DNA of 64,000 nt from Diplosphaera chodatii (Eukaryota > Chlorophyta > Trebouxiophyceae > Prasiolales > Stichococcaceae): assembly GCA_032358165.1 (NCBI GenBank), contig JAALGY010000059.1, forward strand, positions 62,001 through 126,000, given 5' to 3'. A model generated the notes under the pieces. It saw only the letters and a program-made list of their open reading frames with translations, was not told the DNA's origin and did not search any database. The translations under genes and the position numbers were made by a program. Positions 23,901 through 34,968 of this stretch are shown here, one piece after another. Position 1 is the stretch's first letter. Each line of letters begins with the position of its first letter.

Positions 23901-26900
23901 GTTTCACAAAGGCACATGCACATTAACTTCCGCCGACCTGAAAGTCGTACACTGTCGTTGCAGGCGCAGTCGGCAGGGGCCGCCTGCGCCGGCATCAGAT
24001 GCAGAGTCGCAAGAGGAGGAGTCCGAAGGCGAAAGCAACCAGGCCGGCGATGACAATGGGGATTCCGGCAGCGGCCGGGACTCTCGGCCGGCGGCGCGGG
24101 ACCGCAAGCGGCAGCGCCTGAGGCCGCCGCCGCTGCCGGACGCGCACGCCGCGCCGGACGGCCGGAGGCTGTCGCAGCTCAGCCGGGGCGAGGCGCGGGC
24201 GCTGCTTGAGGTGCGGCTCGGGGACTGACGCAATGGCAGGAAAAGTAGTCTGTGCTTGTACGCAGGCTGAGTGTGCTACAAGGCGGTCGCGGTGGCAGGG
24301 TTCTAGTGTGGCTGTCCATTAGACACTGCTGTTGGCGTGCCCCTGTCAGTTGAGGCGGGCGTCAGGCCTGCGCAGGCTCGCTCGCAGCTCGTTCCAGCAG
24401 GGTGTGCAAGGGCGTGCTGCCGTGGTGCGCCTGCTGCCCTAAACCCTAAACCCTGCCGCAGGCGCAGCCGGTGTGCATCGGCCCGCCCACCAACTTCGTC
24501 AGGGCGCTGAAGCTGCGGGCGGGGGTGCGCAGCCGCGCCGCCGCCGCCAAGCCCGCCGTTGCAGCTGCGGCGGGTGGCAATGGTGACTCGACTGAGGAGG
24601 AAGGGGAGGAAGCGGAGCAGGGCGGCCTGGCGAGTGGTGCTCCATGGCCCGGAGGTGGCGGCTCCGGAGGAGGCTCAGGCCGGGGCGGCCGCGCAAGCCA
24701 GAGCGGTCAGCAGTCCGGCAGGTGCGCAGGCCATGGCAAGCGGCGGCTCAGGGCTTGAGCACCGTCCCCTCCTGTGCTATGTGCCAATGCATGCATTCAC
24801 AGCAGCAGTGACAGCGGCAGTGGCAGCCGGGTGGGTGACACAGACCCCAGAAGCGTCTATCAAGATCACACCTCTGTCTGATTTTGGGCTGCGCGCGCGC
24901 TCAGGGGCAGCGACAGGGCGGTGCAACGGTCAGCAAATGCCGAGCGGGACGACCCGAGGCTGCACACAGCGCCAGACGGGCGGCGGCTGTCGGACCTGCG
25001 GCCCCCGGAGGCGGCGGCACTGCTGGAGGTATGTCTGCTGGCATTTGCGGCTCTGGAGCCTCGGGTTTTTTTTGTTGCCCCTTCTCTGCTGTCCTTGTAA
25101 AGGACCTGGGCTGCGCGACGTGCTTCTGGGCTGCGCGCACTGTCGTCACAAGCGGAGTATCGCAGCTCTGAACTTGTCTGGATAGCTGCATCGCTTGTGG
25201 GTGGGAGCAGGAGAGACGGAGCTCAAGACGGCAGACGATGACCTATACGTCGCTGCAGGCTCAGCCGCGGGGCCAGGGGCAGCCGAGCCTGTATGTGCGG
25301 GCGCTGCGGCGCGCGGCGGGGCTGCCCCGCTTCGCCTCGCCCCGCGCCGCCGAGAACCAGGTCGGCGGCGCCGGCGGTGGGAAGCGGGAAACGGGAAGCG
25401 GGAAGTCGCCAGGCGGCAAGCGCTCAGCAGGTGCGGCCTGCGCCCTTCAACTTGCCATGGCGGCAGCCCTGGCGGAGTCGCGTGCCCTGGCAGCCACAGG
25501 CAGGTCAGTGCCTAGGAAAATGCGCCTGCAAGTGGTGCCGCTGATGCCCTGGCGACTTTTTGCTGCAGGGCCGGTGGAGCAGGCCGCTGCCAAGCGTCAA
25601 CGTGCTGACGACGCTAACAGGTGCAGAAGCTCACCAGTGCTGTTTCGAGGCAGGTGTTGCTGACGACCTTGTTGCCGGCAGTCCAGCAACCCACGGCTAG
25701 GGTCGGGCACCATGCATTGCTATTGCAGACAGAAGGGCTGCTGTGATCTGGTCCGAGTTTCCCCATGCCATAGGTCCGGTGGCAGCGGGAAGCAGCCGAG
25801 GAACGGACACTCCCTGCGCAAAGACGACCCCGCCCGCCACTACACGGTGTGCGCCTCATGGTCGCAGGTTGCACAGCTGCTGTGGCTTCCAGACACTGGC
25901 CCTGTGCGCATGTGCAAATGTCACGGACTGCGTGCTTGGCCTTGTCATGCGCTGAGGGATTCGAAGCACAGGCGCCTCGCCACGTGCAGCCAGTGAACGG
26001 GCTTCTTCATCACTTTCTCTGTATCACACATAACGTTACGCCCCCTGCAGGACGAGGGGGTGCGACTGTCGTCGCTGACGGCGGAGCAGGCGGCGGCGCT
26101 GCTCGCGGCGCAGCCCCGCAAGTCCGGCAACAAGTCCTGGTGGCTGCGCGCCCTCATCGCGCAGGTGCTGGACCCCTAAACCCTGCATCCACCGTTCCAG
26201 GTGCTCGTGCCAGTGCAACCCAGTGCAATAGATATACCTGCACATAGAGAGATTGTGTGCGGTTGCAGCCCTGACTCCTATCAGTTCTCGCACGCGGTCT
26301 TCGTGATGGTGCATGTACGCGACCGAGAAGTTCACGACGTCGGTGACCGGCACCGACCTGAGGCTGCGCCTGCCACCTGCAGCTGGGGGCCACCTCGTCG
26401 GATCTGGCGCACAAGGATGCCGCGGAAGCGCTGGCGGCGCTGGCGGGTGACGCCGAGGCGGCAGGTGGACCGGGGTCCAGCGACGAGGGTGAGAGTCCCT
26501 GCCTCCGACCTCACTGCTGACCGCCGCCTGGAGCCTGCTCCACGTTTCCCCACCTGTTGTTAGGGTTTAGGGCGAACTGCTTCGACCTAACGTAGCGTGG
26601 AGTACCCAGCCGCTGCCTGCGGAGCGCAGGCGCTGTGCACACGGCGCTCGGATCCGCGCAGGCCACACTGCCGCCTGCGCAGCACTGCCCTGCTGCACTG
26701 CAGCCGCTGCCTGCCATGCTAACACTGCTCCAGCAGCATTTCATCTTTTCCGGCAGCTACAACACAGCAGCATCAGGGTGCTGTGTATGCCAGGCCTAAC
26801 TCAGCCTAGCATCCGCTGCTTGCAGATGAGGTTGCCCTGCCCGCTGCAGCTTTGCCTGTGGATCCACATGTGGGGCGCAGAAACCGCGTCAGCAGCGCGC

Positions 26901-28700
26901 CACGGCCAAAACAGACAAGAGAAGCCGAGGAGGCGGGCAGGAGTGCTGCCGTCAGGCGCAGCAGCGCAGCGCCAAACCCTACAACAAGCGGCGGGGCCTC
27001 CGCCTGGCTGCGGCTGCCCGCAGCAGACGCCGCTGCCGCACAGCCGGCGGCCACGAATGCCCCCACTGGTATTGCAGCAGATGCGCCGGAAAGCGGCGGG
27101 GCCGAATCTGATGGTCCTGTCAACGGCAATGGCACCACGCCTGCGCCGCTGCTGCCGGCTGGACTGCCCGCGGACGCACCGGTGAGCCCGGAGGACAGTC
27201 CCGGTGGGGCGAGCGGCGACAGCAGCGGCGGCGGCGGCAGCGACGGAAGCGGCGGCAGCGGCGACGGCGCGGAAGCTGGAGCCGCAGGCGTCCCGCCGCC
27301 GAGCAGGCGCGACCCGCAGCGCGCGCGCAAGCGGAAGCGGCCCTCAAATCGGGACGCCCAAGGTATGCTGGCTTGCTCCAGACGACTATGTCACGTTGGC
27401 TATATATCTGCAATTGCACATCTGCCTTTTGTGCTCAGTCCTTGGTGCGCTGAGTCCAAGGTGTCGACATGGTTGCACAAGTGCATGGCTTGCTGCAGGC
27501 CAGCTGACCTCATGTGCATGGCCAGTGGCAGCGCTGTCTTTGAACGCTGAGCGTGTCGGCACCTGCATGCTGACACACACATTTTGCTCTTGACACCACT
27601 CAGCCGGTCGCTTGCAACACATGCAGCTGCGGCCCCGCCGCCGCCGCCGACGACGCCCGCCGGCCCTGTGCTGCCCGACGGCCGCCCAGTCGCGGGACTG
27701 TCCGAAGCCGACAGGTAAGCTCCTAGCTCTGGGCCCTACACTCACAATGTAAAACCCCAGTCTGCTAACCCCTACACCTGGGCGCTCCTGCAGCATGGCA
27801 TGTCTGCAGCGAACTTGGCCGTGGTGATGAGCAGGCACCTGGCAATAATGACAATACATATCGCTGCAGGGTGGCGCTGCTGGCGCAGCACACGGGCCGC
27901 AAGGGCCGCCCGCCGGCCTGGCTGGCGGCGCTGCGGGAACACACAGCCGTGAGCGCTTTGCTTTTACGTACTGCTCACCATGCCAGTGCCAGCAGTCTGT
28001 GTCAGCTCAAACGCCGCAGGGCATCCCTCAACATGTGGTTTGTTGCATCCTCGTGCAGAGCAACACAATGCACTTCTGAATACGTTGATGTGGTGATGTA
28101 TCGCAGCCGCCGCCAAGCGCCGCTTTCAGGCGACTCGCGTCGCACGGCGTGGCGGCGACGGCAGCCCACCCTGCAGCGAAGCCGCCAACACCCGCTGCGC
28201 CCCACCCTGCAGCGCCCGCAGGGGCCGCAGCGGCGTCAGCAGGGGGTGGAGAGCCGGCGGCAGCGGCGGCGCGCACCCGCGCAGCAAGCTCGGGTCCCGG
28301 TGCCCAGACTCGGGGCTCGCACCCAAAGGCGAATGCCGCCCCGGCCCCCGGCAAGGGAGCAGGTCCCACTTTGCAGGATGTGGCAGACGCAGAGTCGCCT
28401 CGCGCAGCCCCCACCGCTGCCGCCGCCGCCGCTCATGTTGCCGGTATGAATGGAATCGCCGCAGCGCACAGGCGCGATGCGGCAGCTGCCGATGCCGGGG
28501 CCGTCACCGGCGCAGCCAACGGCATATACCCATTCGAAGCGCCCGCCGAGTCACGTGCCACCGCCAGCTCTGATGCGGCCGGGGGCGGCCGCGGGCAGCC
28601 GCCGGCAGCAGCAGCCGCCCCCATGGAAGTAGCCCCCGTGGCCCAGCCGGCGGTCAGCAAGGGCATGCTGGGGTCCCTGCTGCGCGCCTTCCGCGGTTAG
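17950..28700 (+). CDS. Large multi-repeat nuclear protein with a four-cysteine finger (unrecognised family)
   Basis: Predicted 1737 residues from 27 exons: 17950-18123, 18307-19059, 19249-19365, 19581-19679, 19975-20115, 20393-20465, 20652-20704, 20829-20918, 21129-21260, 21479-21656, 21843-22138, 22373-22500, 22704-23055, 23240-23345, 23688-23763, 23964-24210, 24462-24721, 24905-25028, 25259-25430, 25569-25620, 25774-25846, 26051-26164, 26383-26488, 26826-27362, 27627-27714, 27870-27948 and 28107-28700. All phases agree. Residues 60-310 are Gln/Ala-rich. Residues about 703-745 form a finger (WCPGCGETKGLASFY, then NCRSCC). Five copies of a repeat follow from residue 836 to 1540. Basic stretches such as ARKRKRP suggest nuclear location. 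Introns after 19365, 19679 and 23345 start with GC. An in-frame ATG at 17878 could extend the start. I do not recognise the family; a DNA- or chromatin-binding role is inference. Confidence 0.8.
22975..23345 (+). repeat. Protein repeat unit A of the large nuclear gene
   Basis: First half reads DDPSRHRAPDGRRLSQL and ends ALLD at a phase-0 intron (23056-23239). Second half begins AQP and contains GQPSLWVRALRIAAG. Confidence 0.85.
24139..24540 (+). repeat. Protein repeat unit B of the large nuclear gene
   Basis: First half DAHAAPDGRRLSQL...ALLE ends at a phase-0 intron (24211-24461). The second half, AQPVCIGPPTNFVRALKL, is the most diverged. The intron carries CCCTAAA units beside its 3' splice site. 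Confidence 0.8.
24437..24454 (+). repeat. Interstitial telomere-type repeat (CCCTAAA), about 2.5 units
   Basis: CCCTAAACCCTAAACCCT lies inside intron 24211-24461 and ends 7 nt before the intron 3' end. It matches the plant/green algal telomere unit TTTAGGG. Confidence 0.95.
24948..25333 (+). repeat. Protein repeat unit C of the large nuclear gene
   Basis: First half DDPRLHTAPDGRRLSDL...ALLE ends at a phase-0 intron (25029-25258). Second half reads AQPRGQGQPSLYVRALRRA. It is closest to unit A. Confidence 0.85.
25824..26164 (+). repeat. Protein repeat unit D of the large nuclear gene
   Basis: Begins DDPARHYT, then an intron, then DEGVRLSSLTAEQAAALL running without interruption into AAQPRKSGNKSWWLRALIA. 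Its intron lies upstream of the position used in units A-C. Confidence 0.75.
26174..26184 (+). repeat. Telomere-type unit in an intron
   Basis: CCCTAAACCCT lies 10 nt inside the intron that starts at 26165 in the large repeat gene. Confidence 0.9.
26562..26572 (-). repeat. Telomere-type unit in an intron, reverse orientation
   Basis: AGGGTTTAGGG lies within intron 26489-26825 of the large repeat gene. Confidence 0.9.
27671..27948 (+). repeat. Protein repeat unit E of the large nuclear gene
   Basis: Reads LPDGRPVAGLSEADR, is split there by a phase-2 intron, then continues VALLAQHTGRKGRPPAWLAA. It is the most distant copy but keeps DGR, LL, G-x-P and W-x2-ALR. Confidence 0.7.
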
Positions 28701-29599
28701 GGTTTGAGGTGAGCAGCCACCCTGCAGCCGGCGGCCAATGCAGTGGTCGTCGTGCAGGCAGGCATGCACCATTCAAGCTCCGGCGGTGGTGGTATATCAC
28801 ACTTACGCGGCAGACGTCTGGAATCCGGAACCTCACTTGTTCACGATGTTCTTCAGCTGGGGCTATGCTGCGCTCGCCTTTCATCCTGACCTGCTGCATG
28901 CTGCAGACATGGTAGCAAGTGCCATGTGGCATTGGCCCACCTATGAAACCACTCAGCGATAGTTGCAACATACCAGGTGTCACCTGCTGATGCAGACAGC
29001 TGAAGTGTTACAATACTAGCTTTTACAGTTCTGCAAGCTGTAGGTCATGGCACACTCCAGACACGTTTCTGTGTTGCTGCATTCCCGTCGCTTGTTTCTT
29101 CTGTTTGTGGTTTGTCTGTCTGGTGCACCAATCTGCAGCCTTGTTCCTCATGGCTTGGGTGGATGCTTCTGTTACCGTCCCGTGTAAAACAGCGCACAGT
29201 ACGTGAAGCACGTCTGCAGACCTAGATTAAAGGCACCACCTGCAACTGTGGCTAGGAAGGCCCAGGAAGGGACGGCGTGGTCCCCGCCTTGACATGTGCG
29301 CACAACTGCAGATCTGCTGGTTCCCAAGACTCTCAGTCCGGTTTTCTGGCGGCAACATGGCGACACTTCTGTCCCTGCAACATCTCGTCATAGGTTGTGA
29401 GCTTGCCACAGTACAGCTCAGCTGCTGTCAAGCCTCACTTCAACATCTGTCAGCAGAGCGTTTCTATGTCAACTCATCAAAGACGAAATAAAGCGATCAG
29501 CTGATCATCTGGCCTGCAGGACCGCAGGGGCGCCATTGTCAGCACAACGAAACGACTCGACTACAGTAGGCAGTGGGCCACGGTGACAGCAATCCAAGG
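28701..29599. other. Intergenic spacer
   Basis: No supported exon. It contains the 3' UTR of the large repeat gene and the promoter of the three-finger gene. A TAGGGTTT unit lies on the stop codon of the upstream gene (28698-28705). Confidence 0.55.
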
Positions 29600-32371
29600 A
29601 TGCCAAGCTGGAGTGTGACCTGCGAGCACTGCCAGCTGACGCTCAGCAGCCGCCGGTCCAGCAGCAAGGTTGGTGCTTTGGGTGCCGCTGATGACTTTGG
29701 ATGTGCCGCACTCCGTTGCAAGCTTGCCTAGACACCAGCGGAATCCTACCTGATGCCCTGCAGATCGACGTCTGTGCACCCCGTACGTTATTGCTCCAGC
29801 GCTGTGACGATTGAAGGAACGCTTTGTCATGCGGTACCTGGCCTTGATGCATTCAGACGAGGCATCGGCAGTGGTGACATCGATTACCTATGGTCGGTTA
29901 ACACCTCGCACCCCAGTTAGTCAGCAGCATAGGTGCTGTTGGCGGTGCAGGCCGAGGAGTCTCTGCGGCGGCACCAGACCAGCCTGCAGTGCAGGGCAGC
30001 TCAGGCCGAAGTGCTGTTGAAGCTGCCAGATCCGCCGGCGGCCGTCCCGGCGCCGCTGCCGCGCCCGTCACAGCTGGGCAAGCCGCCGCTTGCCAAGTAT
30101 GGTGGCCCTGGCAGGCAGATGCGCAGCAGGGCTGTAGCGCCGATGCAAGCAGCTGCAGGTGTGGCGCCCTTTCCCAGCTGGTTGCTTTGTTGGGCTGTGG
30201 CCTGGGGCATCAGCTGGCCGCTGCAAAGCTGCAGCATGCATGGGCGGACGCCCTGCCAAAGCATGCCTGACACCGCACACCCCAACAGCGCTCAACACAA
30301 GCCCACATCTTCAACCCCCTGGAAGCAAGCAGCTTGGGCAGATTCGATGACAGAGTGCAAGGTGTGTGGGCTTGCCAGTGATGCTTTGTTATGACAACCA
30401 ACACGCATGTTCTGCATGCACGTGCATGGCAGGCAGTTTGGTGCCGAGGTGGTGGCGTCAGTGCCGTGGCTGCGGGAAGGTCATCGGCAGCGACGCATCG
30501 GCCCGCCGCATGCGCGAGAACTTCCAGAAACACCGCGCCCGCTGCGCAGCGCCTGCCGCACGAGGCGGCGAGCCATCAGCAGGTGGGTGCTTGGGGGCTT
30601 GACTCATGACATCTAGCCAGCGTACATGTCTGTTGGCCTGCTGACTGGATTACTCACGCTTTGCATCCTGTGACATATAGCAACAGCAGGTTGTGCTCTT
30701 CTGCTACATGGCTGACAGCACACATGTTAGCTTCATTGCAAGCAAGTGTACTCACGTGCAACATACATCGCTTGCTGCGTTTAGCGTACTTGCACCGGCT
30801 GCAGGGGCGGCTGCCTCTGACGAGCCATCGCTGCCAAGCTCAGAAGACAGCGGCTGTGCTTCTGACAGCGTGCCTGCCAGTGATCCAAAGGAGGGAGCGG
30901 CATCAGGGACGTCAGTCCGGCAGGGGCCCTCGACACAGCTGGCGGCAGTCCGCTGCCAGCGGGCACACGGTCCGAATCTCGGCAGACGCAGACGACGCAG
31001 CATGGCAGCAGCGGGTGGCCGTGTTGCAGAGGCGGCCGCGCTGGCAGCAAAGACGTCCAACAATGTACCGCACATCACATTCCTGCGCCGTCGCTGGCGG
31101 CTGACGTGCGGTGCCTGTGGCCAGGTGCGGAAGTATCAATGTGACCCCGCAGATCTCAGGCCAAGTTGCCATGCACAGCGCTGGCATTTCCTGCATGTAA
31201 GGATCTGCACAGGAGTCCTTTGACAGGGCTGCGTCTATGGGAAATCAGCCAGTCAGGGCTTCACGTCTGCAGGGCATCAGCAGCTGCCGCTCTGAGGCAA
31301 AGCTGCGCCAGAACTACCGGCAGCACCTGCGGCGCTACTGCCACGGCGCAGCAGCAGACGCCGGCAAAGGCACACACACACCAGCAGGCGTGGCGGTCTG
31401 CAACCCTGTTTCACCACGTTGCGGGCATCTGGCAGCAAGATGCACGGGTTGCAAGATGCACGGGTCGCTGCTGCAGTATGGCCGCCATTCGATACGCTGC
31501 AGACGCAGGCAAAACCGAAGGCTGTCACACTGACAGCTTTGCCTGTGCTCTGCTGCGCTGAGGTGATAGAACTGCACTCTTTTTGGGCACATGGGCACCA
31601 GCGTGACAGCCCTGTTCCCCGCCCGCAGGAGCTGCTGCGCAGGAGGCATGTGGACCGCTGCTGCTGGACCGGGCCGACCCTGCGGCGCCGCCGGCCGCCA
31701 AGCGGCGGAGGCTGCACCATGAGCCGCCGCCGCCGCTGCCGTCGCCGCCGCAGCAGCAGCACCAGCAGCAGCTGGCTGGGGTCCCTGCTCAGTCCACAGA
31801 CCCGTCAGGCGGTGCGCTTCAGCGATCTCTCAGACGCGCATGTCATGCAGTGTGCTCATGTCCTCAGAACGAACCCATCCAAGATGGCATGCCAGTGAAG
31901 CAACTGCGAGCAGCGATGCGCATGCTGCAGAGGGTTGTGTGCCAGCGGCATTGTGCCATTCCCGCAGGCACCAGCCACAGCAGCACGCAATCAAGCTCCG
32001 CCGGCGGTGCTGCGGATGACCACGCTCGCGAGAGGGCGGCCGCAGCGCGCACCGCTGCAGCGGCGGTGCTCATGGCGTCGGGCCTTGCTGGGGTGTCGTT
32101 CCTGCGCCGCAGCACAGTCAGGGGCGTTGATGACAACCAGTTTGGCACGGCAGTAAACGCAGGGTCAAACTGCTGTGCAGTGCAGCTGCCGCAGCACCCT
32201 GCGAAAGCCGCGGCGCCTGCACGCGAGGCGGCTGCGGCGGCGGCGGTCCCTAGACCCGTCAGGCTGGAGCCGGCCGCGTGGCCCCCTGGCGAGGTGCTGG
32301 TTGCGCGCGCGGTGCTGGTGATGGCGGCGGCGCTGGCAGCGGTGGATGTAGCAGCGGCACCGCCCCGGTGA
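29600..32371 (+). CDS. Three-finger C2HC protein (unrecognised finger spacing)
   Basis: Predicted 482 residues from exons 29600-29668, 29951-30158, 30433-30582, 30805-31124, 31273-31387, 31629-31811 and 31968-32371. Three fingers share C-x2-C-x19-H-x3..5-C. Finger 1 is WSVTCEHC...LRRHQTSLQC, split by an intron. Finger 2 is WWRQCRGC...FQKHRARC, in one exon. Finger 3 is WRLTCGAC...YRQHLRRYC, split by an intron. Each has an aromatic or basic run just before the first Cys and a basic helix before the His. Later parts have a basic AAKRRRL motif, a polyQ stretch and an Ala-rich C-terminus. The intron after 31387 appears to use a GC donor (CAG|GCGTGG), because that is what restores phase. The ATG was chosen because it opens directly into finger 1. 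A nuclear DNA- or RNA-binding role is inference; I do not recognise the family. Confidence 0.78.
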
Positions 32372-33447
32372 ATTGGTGGGACCTGGCGACACACCACAGC
32401 AGACGATGCCGTGGGCATGAGAAGCTCGTGACCGGGCAGAGTCGTGGTGGTTATGCAGCTGGGTAACTTTGATGCGGCAATGTTTCCGCTGCTACAACAC
32501 CGGCAGTGCTGTTGCACACCAGGCACACCGTCAGCTCCACACACAGACCCCAGCATAGCTAAGTATGTCAAGCCCTGCGCTTAACATCAGGTGTGATGGG
32601 GCAGCAGCAGCAGCAGCTGCTGCTGTCTATATCCTAGGGAACGCTTGCATGGGTTTCCAATGCGACACTGGGCTTTCAGGGCATAGTCTGCCTTCAGCAA
32701 CATGGTTGTGTGAGACTTTGGGGGTTGATCAGCCTGTGCTGTCAGTGAAGCATGTGATCGTGATGCAACGTGAAGTGGCAGGATGGCCGCAGGTTTAGGG
32801 CTGTCGAAAAGTCTGGTACTAGACAAGTGTTACAGAAAGATGGTGCCCACATTGCGGGCTGCAGACCGCCTCGAGGCTGCTTCAGCTGCCCACAACACGG
32901 GTAGCGCAGTCTCGAAACCCGCTCACTGCATCACACAACCCAGTGGCACGCAACATCATCTCAGCATCAGCGTCCACACCGCCATAACAGACATGGCGGC
33001 GGGCAGCGCTGATATGTCTCCAAAAAGGTGCAACAGTCCAAACTGTCTCATCTGATGAGGCAACCACACAGCTCTCGCTGTCATCACACCTCCCTCGCTG
33101 CCCAGTCTACCGTGTGGCAGCTGTCCGAAAGTACACTGCTGCATTGGCGGTACTGTATGCGATGCACTAGTGTGCATGCATGGCCGAAGTAAAGTATCTC
33201 GCATCTCAGATCAAGGCAAAACTTGCCATACACCAGGCCTGGCATTTCCTACGCTACTGGCGGCGCCTTGCTCGCATGGTGCGCTGCACCCATGCGGCAG
33301 ACCGTCCTACCAGTCGCCCATGCCGTCCCAAAACATCATCCGACCACTGTAGTTGATTTCAAGAATGGTTGCAGCATGCCCGTCGCGGCTGCACCGCAAC
33401 AGCTGCATATGCCGCCAGCAGCCGGCCACAAGCCTCTGCTGCATTCC
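32372..33447. other. Intergenic spacer between convergent genes
   Basis: It lies between the 3' ends of the three-finger gene (+) and the small membrane gene (-). No coding pattern was seen. Confidence 0.55.
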
Positions 33448-33651
33448 TCACGACTCACTGGAGCCGCCGCTGGACGCCAGCCGCATCTGGTACTTGCGCG
33501 CGGGGCGCTCGCCCGTGTACCAGGCCCGGGCGTCGTCGACGGGCGAGCTGTGGTTGACGACCGTGTAAAGGAAGCCGTAGGAGCAGGCGGTCAAGAAGAT
33601 TGCGCTGCCGAACTTGGCGTTGGTCCGCCACACTGCCTCCGCGAGCCCCAT
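33448..33651 (-). CDS. Small single-helix membrane protein (hypothetical)
   Basis: Single-exon frame of 67 residues starting MGLAEAVWRTNAKFGSA. A hydrophobic segment (SAIFLTACSYGFLYTVV, about residues 16-32) could be one membrane helix. The C-terminal part is polar and ends in a Ser/Gly tail. Size and layout resemble small accessory subunits of organelle membrane complexes, but I do not recognise it and assign no function. It is unusual here in having no intron. It is convergent with the three-finger gene and lies about 1.3 kb downstream of the bZIP gene on the same strand. Confidence 0.6.
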   Translation of the reverse strand: MGLAEAVWRTNAKFGSAIFLTACSYGFLYTVVNHSSPVDDARAWYTGERPARKYQMRLASSGGSSES

Positions 33652-34968
33652 TGCCGCAAATTGATGCAAAGCACTCAGCTGAGGCTGCCGCCGCGCCGCC
33701 GCTGCGCCTCAACAGGCGTGACTCAGCAAAGATATTGCTGAGCAGTGCTGAGCGCGTGTCCCTGGCGAGTGTGCTGCAAAGGAGCTGCCGAAGCGAGAAG
33801 CGAGCAAACACTTGAGCGAAAGGATCGTGAAGCAGCGGCGCGGCGTGAGAGGAGTGCGGAGTGCAGCAATGGAGCACGGTCGGAGGAGGCAATGCACGCA
33901 TGCACCATTGATCTTTACGAGGGTTTAGAGTGAGACTCCCGTTCATACAGTCCCGTTTGCTGCAGGGCTCTGTCTCACTGTCTGTAGGTCTGTACCCCAG
34001 GGCCAGTAAAACAGGCTCGCATGTCAGAGTCAGGCTCCCAAAACCCAACCACGCTGCCATGACCACGGCGGCATGATGCACAGTGGCACAAAGCCGCCTG
34101 ACTGATGGTGTGTAGCACGTCATGCACAACAGAGGTGCTCTCCACAGCTCGGATTACCAACTTCGCGCAGAGTACCACCTGATATGACCAGCTGCTGCAG
34201 GTTGTGCCTGCATGACGTGGTGCTGACAAAGCATGGTAGATGTGACCACTCGCCTGGGGTGTTCGGCATGATGAACACCGATTGTGAGACAACCGCTACC
34301 ATAACAGAAACTGTGCATTGATCACAGATTTCAATAGCCTCAGGTTTCAATAGCCAGTATCTTCACCACGTGCGGAATGCTGTATCTGGTGCCATGCAGA
34401 TGGTCCGACGCCAAACTTCTGCCACTCACGTATGTTCCGTGTGCCCGCATGAAGACAGTATGAAAGCAGCACCGCCAAAGCAGCTGCTGCAACCTTGGCA
34501 AGTCAATGCAACAGCCAGAGACATAGTATTTGACTATAGGTTGTGGACCGACCGACCAGCCACTGGTTGAGAGCAGAGTCCAGGCCATGCTGCTGTAGCC
34601 ATCTGATGCCACATGCAGCCGCTGTGAGAAATTGCGTTCCGAGCTGGCAACTACCGCACGCATGAATCAGCTACTTGCGGCCAGAGAGATATGCGCTGTT
34701 GTCAGCGCCAACCAAGGAAAGGTGGCAGCGTGCCGGGCAGCAGCCCGTGCCGCCTGAGCCTGCAGCCATCCGCCGCGACCGGCCTGCCAGCCGGAAGCAC
34801 ACGTGTCACGGAGCGAGCTCAAATCTTTGGCCAACTGCCAATCTGCTTTGCGAGCCGGAGGCCCCGGCAGCTGCCGCCGCCGCCGCCGCCAGCGCTGCAG
34901 CACCCAGCGGCAGCCGTCGCGCAACTGGACCCTATGGCTGCCCGCACACTGATTTCTGTAGCTGCCCG
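33652..34968. other. Intergenic spacer upstream of the small membrane gene
   Basis: It holds the promoter of the small minus-strand gene and the 3' UTR of the bZIP gene. Several open frames occur, but none shows splice continuity or family resemblance. Confidence 0.5.
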
